The notes beneath the pieces were generated by a model. The model ran no database searches and was not told where the DNA came from. It saw only the letters and a program-made list of their open reading frames with translations. Below, piece after piece: positions 6,149 to 9,496 of a stretch of 9,496 nt of DNA. The position numbers were made by a program, and so were the translations under genes. The first letter of the stretch is position 1; the number at the start of each line of letters is the position of its first letter. The stretch is from Acidobacteriota bacterium (GTDB lineage: Bacteria > Acidobacteriota > Terriglobia > UBA7540): the NCBI GenBank assembly GCA_021827255.1, contig JAKAWO010000098.1:1-9496 (forward strand), written 5' to 3'.

Positions 6149-8114
6149 GGGGAACCAGCCTGTTGCCTTGATCCGCGGATTTGGAAGGATTGTGATCCTG
6201 AAGCCGCTCGAAATTCGCCATCTCCCTGGCCGCAAGCTCTTTCTCTCCCAGCTTCGCATAGATCTGCGAAAGGAGGTAGTGCGGCCGTGGATTAGACGGC
6301 TCCAGCCGCGCGGCCGCTTCCAGATCGGGAACTGCCTTTTCCCCTTCGCCCTCCGTCTCCAGGATTTCTCCCAACCCCATACGGGCCTCGTAGGCGCTGG
6401 GTTGAATCCGGACGGCTCGGCGAAAATTCCATTCCGCCTCCCGCAACTTTTGCTGGTAAGAGTAGATGCGGCCCAAATTCACGAAGATGCTAGCGTCATA
6501 GGGGTCAACTTTCGCAAGCTGGAGGAGAACCGGAAGAGCTTTGCTCCAGTCGTTCTGCTTCCAGTAAACCCTCGCCAGGCCGCGCAGCACATTGGCTGAG
6601 GGCCCATCTTTCTGAAGAAGAAGCCGGTAAATTTTTATCGCCTTCGCCTGGTTTCCCGCAGCCGAGTAATTCTGCGCCGACAGCACCAGGGCGGCCTCAG
6701 AATTCGGATAGCGCAAGTCGAGAATCTGGAAAAAATCCAGCGAGAGCTTGTGGACGATCTCGCCGCTTACAAACGCGCCGGCTGGATCAGAAGGCATGCG
6801 GCGCAACACGTCCGCTACCTGATCGGCCGCCTCGATATCTTCGCCGGCCAAAAAGGTTTCACGAAAAACTCGAAAGCCGCCGGCATCGCTAAACATCGGG
6901 CGAATAAAACTCCCTAAGTCCTCTCGCAGGGTGAGCGAGAAGGTTATTGAAAGCGCGATGCTCGAGGGGCGCTGGAATCGGAAGGAAGACCGGGCTGGCG
7001 CCTCGGGCATGGCTTTCTGCGCCGCAATGCGCTCGGTCCAGCGACTCCATGCGGGGACGTCGGGAAAACGAGATTCGGCTTCGCCCAGCCAATGCTCCGC
7101 GGCATCCGGATGCCCCAACAGATACCCCGCCGCGATCAAATCTTCCCATTCAAAAGGAGATCCCAGCCGGCTGGGCTGAATTGAAGACAAGGCATCCGCC
7201 GCTTGCCGATCCTTGGACTGAGCCGCCAGCGCCAAGGCCAGCCGAAGCCTTGCCCAGGGTGCGTCGGGAAGCAGCTCGAGACAGCGTCGAAAATCCTTCT
7301 CTGCCTCTCGAAACTTTCCGTCTGCAAGATTCGCGCTTCCTAGCCCGAAAAGGAGGTCGGGCGCGCCGGGATCGAGCGACAGCGCCTTTCGGTAATCCCC
7401 GGCAGCCGCCGCCGGAACTCCTTGCCCAAGATTTCGCTCCGCGCGCAGGCGAAGCGCAAACACGCTCGACGGCTTCGCCATGACCCGCGAATATTCTTGC
7501 TTGGCTAGACTGAGCCCACCTTCCCCCGCCAGGTAATAGCCTTCGGGCCGGCGAGCGTGAAGCTCCAGCAATCGCACCGCTGCTTGGAAGGAAAGCGCCG
7601 GTTGGTTCAGTTGGGCGGCTGCCTGCGCTTCCAAAAGCCACACACTGGCGTCCTTGGAATTGAGCGAGGTGGCCCGCTCTAGCTCGCCCAACGCCAACCG
7701 GTCCTGATGAAGAGCTAAGTGGCAGTAACCGCTGTAGTACCACGGCGCAAACAATTTGTTATCAAGAGAGCGCGCGCGTTCAAGAGCCTGAAGGGATGCC
7801 GGACATTCTCCCAGCATCGCCCGAACCACTCCGAGGTTGCTCCACAGTCTCGCCGAGTGTGGGTGAGTTTCCAGTAGCGCTGCATATTGCTTTGCCGCAG
7901 CTTTGTAATTCTCGGCTTGCCGCAGATTCGATGGGTTGACCTTCGGGCGCGATCCCTCCTGACCGGAGGGCACCCCCGCACCAGCCCACGCTGCGGCGGC
8001 CAGCCACCCCCACCACGCTGCGGCGAGGATAACCACCGCCGCCCTTCCGGCAGCCGGCCGCAGGATCGGCTCGGATAATCCCCCAACCCTTCGCATCGTC
8101 AAAAGCGCGTTCAT
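6141..8114 (-). CDS. Exported TPR protein 2 (large)
   Basis: A 657-residue protein beginning with a long signal-type segment (hydrophobic about 24-47, WWGWLAAAAWAGAG), probably exported to the periplasm or envelope. Tetratricopeptide repeats occupy about 65-350 (for example YKAAAKQYAALLETHPHSARLW) and about 470-640 (for example EKAVPDLEAAARLEPSNPRP). Between them, about 365-460, is a stretch of different character, with little TPR pattern (PSSIALSITFSLTLREDLGSF region), perhaps a linker or inserted domain. The ATG overlaps the stop of the preceding TPR gene by ATGA and has no separate ribosome binding site, so translation is probably coupled. A Met at position 7 is an alternative start. No enzymatic motif is seen; a protein-binding scaffold is inferred. 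Confidence 0.88.
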   Translation of the reverse strand: MNALLTMRRVGGLSEPILRPAAGRAAVVILAAAWWGWLAAAAWAGAGVPSGQEGSRPKVNPSNLRQAENYKAAAKQYAALLETHPHSARLWSNLGVVRAMLGECPASLQALERARSLDNKLFAPWYYSGYCHLALHQDRLALGELERATSLNSKDASVWLLEAQAAAQLNQPALSFQAAVRLLELHARRPEGYYLAGEGGLSLAKQEYSRVMAKPSSVFALRLRAERNLGQGVPAAAAGDYRKALSLDPGAPDLLFGLGSANLADGKFREAEKDFRRCLELLPDAPWARLRLALALAAQSKDRQAADALSSIQPSRLGSPFEWEDLIAAGYLLGHPDAAEHWLGEAESRFPDVPAWSRWTERIAAQKAMPEAPARSSFRFQRPSSIALSITFSLTLREDLGSFIRPMFSDAGGFRVFRETFLAGEDIEAADQVADVLRRMPSDPAGAFVSGEIVHKLSLDFFQILDLRYPNSEAALVLSAQNYSAAGNQAKAIKIYRLLLQKDGPSANVLRGLARVYWKQNDWSKALPVLLQLAKVDPYDASIFVNLGRIYSYQQKLREAEWNFRRAVRIQPSAYEARMGLGEILETEGEGEKAVPDLEAAARLEPSNPRPHYLLSQIYAKLGEKELAAREMANFERLQDHNPSKSADQGNRLVPLE

Positions 8115-9289
8115 CGGTCTTGATGCGGCGTCGCGCTGCTGCCCTGGCTCGCTTGCCTCGTCATCGCCTTCCCTTCGGCGACGATGCGGGCGTGTTGAGC
8201 CTGTTTGAGGGCGGCGACGATGGCCTTTTCGCGCATCCCCTCCTGGTTCTTGTGCATGCGAAAATAGACCTCCGCCAGGAGCACGTGGGCATCCGTGTAG
8301 CTCGGCAGCCGTTGCAAGATGCCGCGCAGGATAGACTCCGCCTTTGCGTAATCGCGATGCTGCATGGCCAGAACGGCGAACTCATAAGCCACCGAAGCGT
8401 CACCGGGGTGCAACTGGTTGGCTTTGTCCAGATATTTCATCGCGTCCGCGTCGTCGTCGTTGATGCGATCGGCGCGGCCGAGGAGGTAATTAGCCTCAAA
8501 GTTGTTGGGATCTTTGGCGAGCTCTTGTTTGAGCGCCGCCGCGGCCTTGTCCGGCTGCCCCACTCCATCGTAGGCCAGCGCCAAATCCGCGTAGATGCCG
8601 GGCATGTTAGGATTCAGACCTACGGCCTTCTGAAACACCTCCAAGGCTTGCCGGTAAGCCTTCACGCCCAGAAACGCCTCACCCATGACCATGTAAGCGT
8701 CGGGAGATTTGGCGTGCGACACCGAATAATAGATCAGAGGAATCGCCCGGCGGAACATGCCCAGCCGAAGGTAGGATGATCCCAAGAGAAACGCCGCCGA
8801 CGGCTCATCCGGAATCGCCTTGTGAACCAACCCCGCTTCGTAGGCGGCGAGCGCGAACTCTCGCAACTGAAAATGACTATACGCCAGCAACTCCAGCGTC
8901 TTGGCGTTGCCGGGATCCGTCATGAGCGATCGGGCAAATTGTTGTTCCGCTTTTTTAGGATGGCCCGTCTTCAGATAGGCTAGCCCGAGATTCACATGGA
9001 TGGGCGCGCTGTCGCGATCGAGCGCGAGCGCCTGCGCGTAGCTCTGAATGGCTTTGGGAAACTCCTTTAACTGCGCGTAAGCAATGCCAAGATTAGAGAG
9101 AACCTTGAAGGACGGAGGATTGGTCGCAAGGCATTTGTTGTATTCCGCTACAGCCAGTTGCGGCTGCTTTTGAGCCAGCGCCTCATCGGCGACAATGCAT
9201 GCGGGCGGCTCTTTCGGCGACTCAGCCATCGCTTCTAAACTGACCATGCACACCAAGACCGCAATGCTCGCCGGCCGATAAGCTTTCAT
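8111..9289 (-). CDS. Exported TPR protein 1, first gene of the operon
   Basis: A 392-residue protein with a short signal peptide (1-22, hydrophobic SIAVLVCMVSLEAMA, cleavage probably after Ala22), followed by about nine tetratricopeptide repeats from 36 to 355, such as FPKAIQSYAQALALDRDSAPIHVN and PKKAEQQFARSLMTDPGNAK. The C-terminal 30 residues (Gln/Ser/Thr-rich) look disordered. It leads a run of three exported TPR genes and shares ATGA with the second. The ATG at 9289 fits the signal peptide well. Only 82 bases lie between it and an upstream intrinsic terminator, so its promoter must be there. TAGAAT ends 6 bases before the ATG, but without a -35 match, so a leaderless start is only a possibility. 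Function: protein-binding scaffold, partner unknown. Confidence 0.9.
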   Translation of the reverse strand: MKAYRPASIAVLVCMVSLEAMAESPKEPPACIVADEALAQKQPQLAVAEYNKCLATNPPSFKVLSNLGIAYAQLKEFPKAIQSYAQALALDRDSAPIHVNLGLAYLKTGHPKKAEQQFARSLMTDPGNAKTLELLAYSHFQLREFALAAYEAGLVHKAIPDEPSAAFLLGSSYLRLGMFRRAIPLIYYSVSHAKSPDAYMVMGEAFLGVKAYRQALEVFQKAVGLNPNMPGIYADLALAYDGVGQPDKAAAALKQELAKDPNNFEANYLLGRADRINDDDADAMKYLDKANQLHPGDASVAYEFAVLAMQHRDYAKAESILRGILQRLPSYTDAHVLLAEVYFRMHKNQEGMREKAIVAALKQAQHARIVAEGKAMTRQASQGSSATPHQDR

Positions 9290-9370
9290 ACGCCTATTCT
9301 ACACGAACTCACGCCTGGCTCGCGCGCCCCCTCGGGCGTCGCTCGAAGGCTTGACCGTACCCGTCGCAAC

Positions 9371-9400
9371 AAAAAAAGGGGCGAGCTCATAGCTCGCCCC
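9371..9400 (-). terminator. Rho-independent terminator after the TonB-receptor gene
   Basis: A perfect 10-bp stem, GGGGCGAGCT (9378-9387) with AGCTCGCCCC (9391-9400), encloses a 3-base loop. On the - strand it is followed directly by seven T residues (A run at 9371-9377 on +). It lies 43 bases after the stop of the partial upstream gene and oriented to stop its transcript, which makes the TPR operon a separate transcription unit. Confidence 0.9.
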
Positions 9401-9443
9401 CTGACGTTCAGTCCATGCATGACAACCCGGGGCGCCGCGGCCC

Positions 9444-9496
9444 CTAGAAAAACAGCTTGATGGCAAACTCCATTTCTCGGTGGCCGTGCTTGTCGA
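9444..9496 (-). CDS. C-terminal end of a probable outer-membrane beta-barrel (TonB-dependent receptor)
   Basis: Only the last 16 codons are in the window, ending HREMEFAIKLFF then TAG; the gene runs off the right edge. Alternating hydrophobic residues with a C-terminal phenylalanine form the classical last strand (beta-signal) recognised by the BAM complex. The REMEFAIKL pattern resembles the ends of the large TonB-dependent receptors / carboxypeptidase-regulatory-like proteins common in Acidobacteriota. With so few residues the family is a guess, although an outer-membrane barrel is well supported. Confidence 0.6.
   Translation of the reverse strand, partial: DKHGHREMEFAIKLFF

Overview
The window looks like a chromosomal segment of a GC-rich soil-type bacterium, most likely an Acidobacteriota (Solibacter/Bryobacter-like). 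This is inferred from gene content: a bacterial microcompartment (BMC) locus with a class II aldolase beside an exported TPR / CRTAC (VCBS + ASPIC/UnbV) / TonB-receptor cluster, a combination I associate with that phylum. No rRNA or marker gene confirms it. There are two oppositely oriented gene blocks that converge near position 2570.

Left block (+ strand, about 82-2510): a candidate sigma-70-type promoter, a zinc-dependent class II aldolase of the fuculose-phosphate aldolase type with a C-terminal tail resembling an encapsulation peptide, one hexameric shell protein (BMC-H), and three divergent pentameric vertex proteins (BMC-P, EutN/CcmL family). Together they suggest an organelle that confines cleavage of a deoxysugar phosphate (fuculose-1-P or rhamnulose-1-P) to DHAP and lactaldehyde, as in the Planctomycetes-Verrucomicrobia (PVM) type BMC. 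The usual aldehyde dehydrogenase, PduL-type phosphotransacylase and other enzymes are not in the window; if present they must lie to the left.

Right block (- strand, 9289 down to 2625): three consecutive exported TPR proteins, the first two overlapping by ATGA and the third probably starting at a TTG just upstream of, and in a different frame from, the stop of the second. They are followed by a Tat-exported protein with seven VCBS/FG-GAP calcium-loop repeats and a C-terminal ASPIC/UnbV domain, and then a small [2Fe-2S] ferredoxin-like protein without an export signal. Spacing suggests one operon. Upstream on the same strand lies the C-terminal end of a probable TonB-dependent receptor, separated from the TPR operon by a strong intrinsic terminator. 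The role of this block is unknown; it looks like a cell-envelope protein assembly with an odd redox partner.

No tRNA, rRNA, CRISPR, transposase or phage gene was seen. No gene-free stretch exceeds 300 bases.
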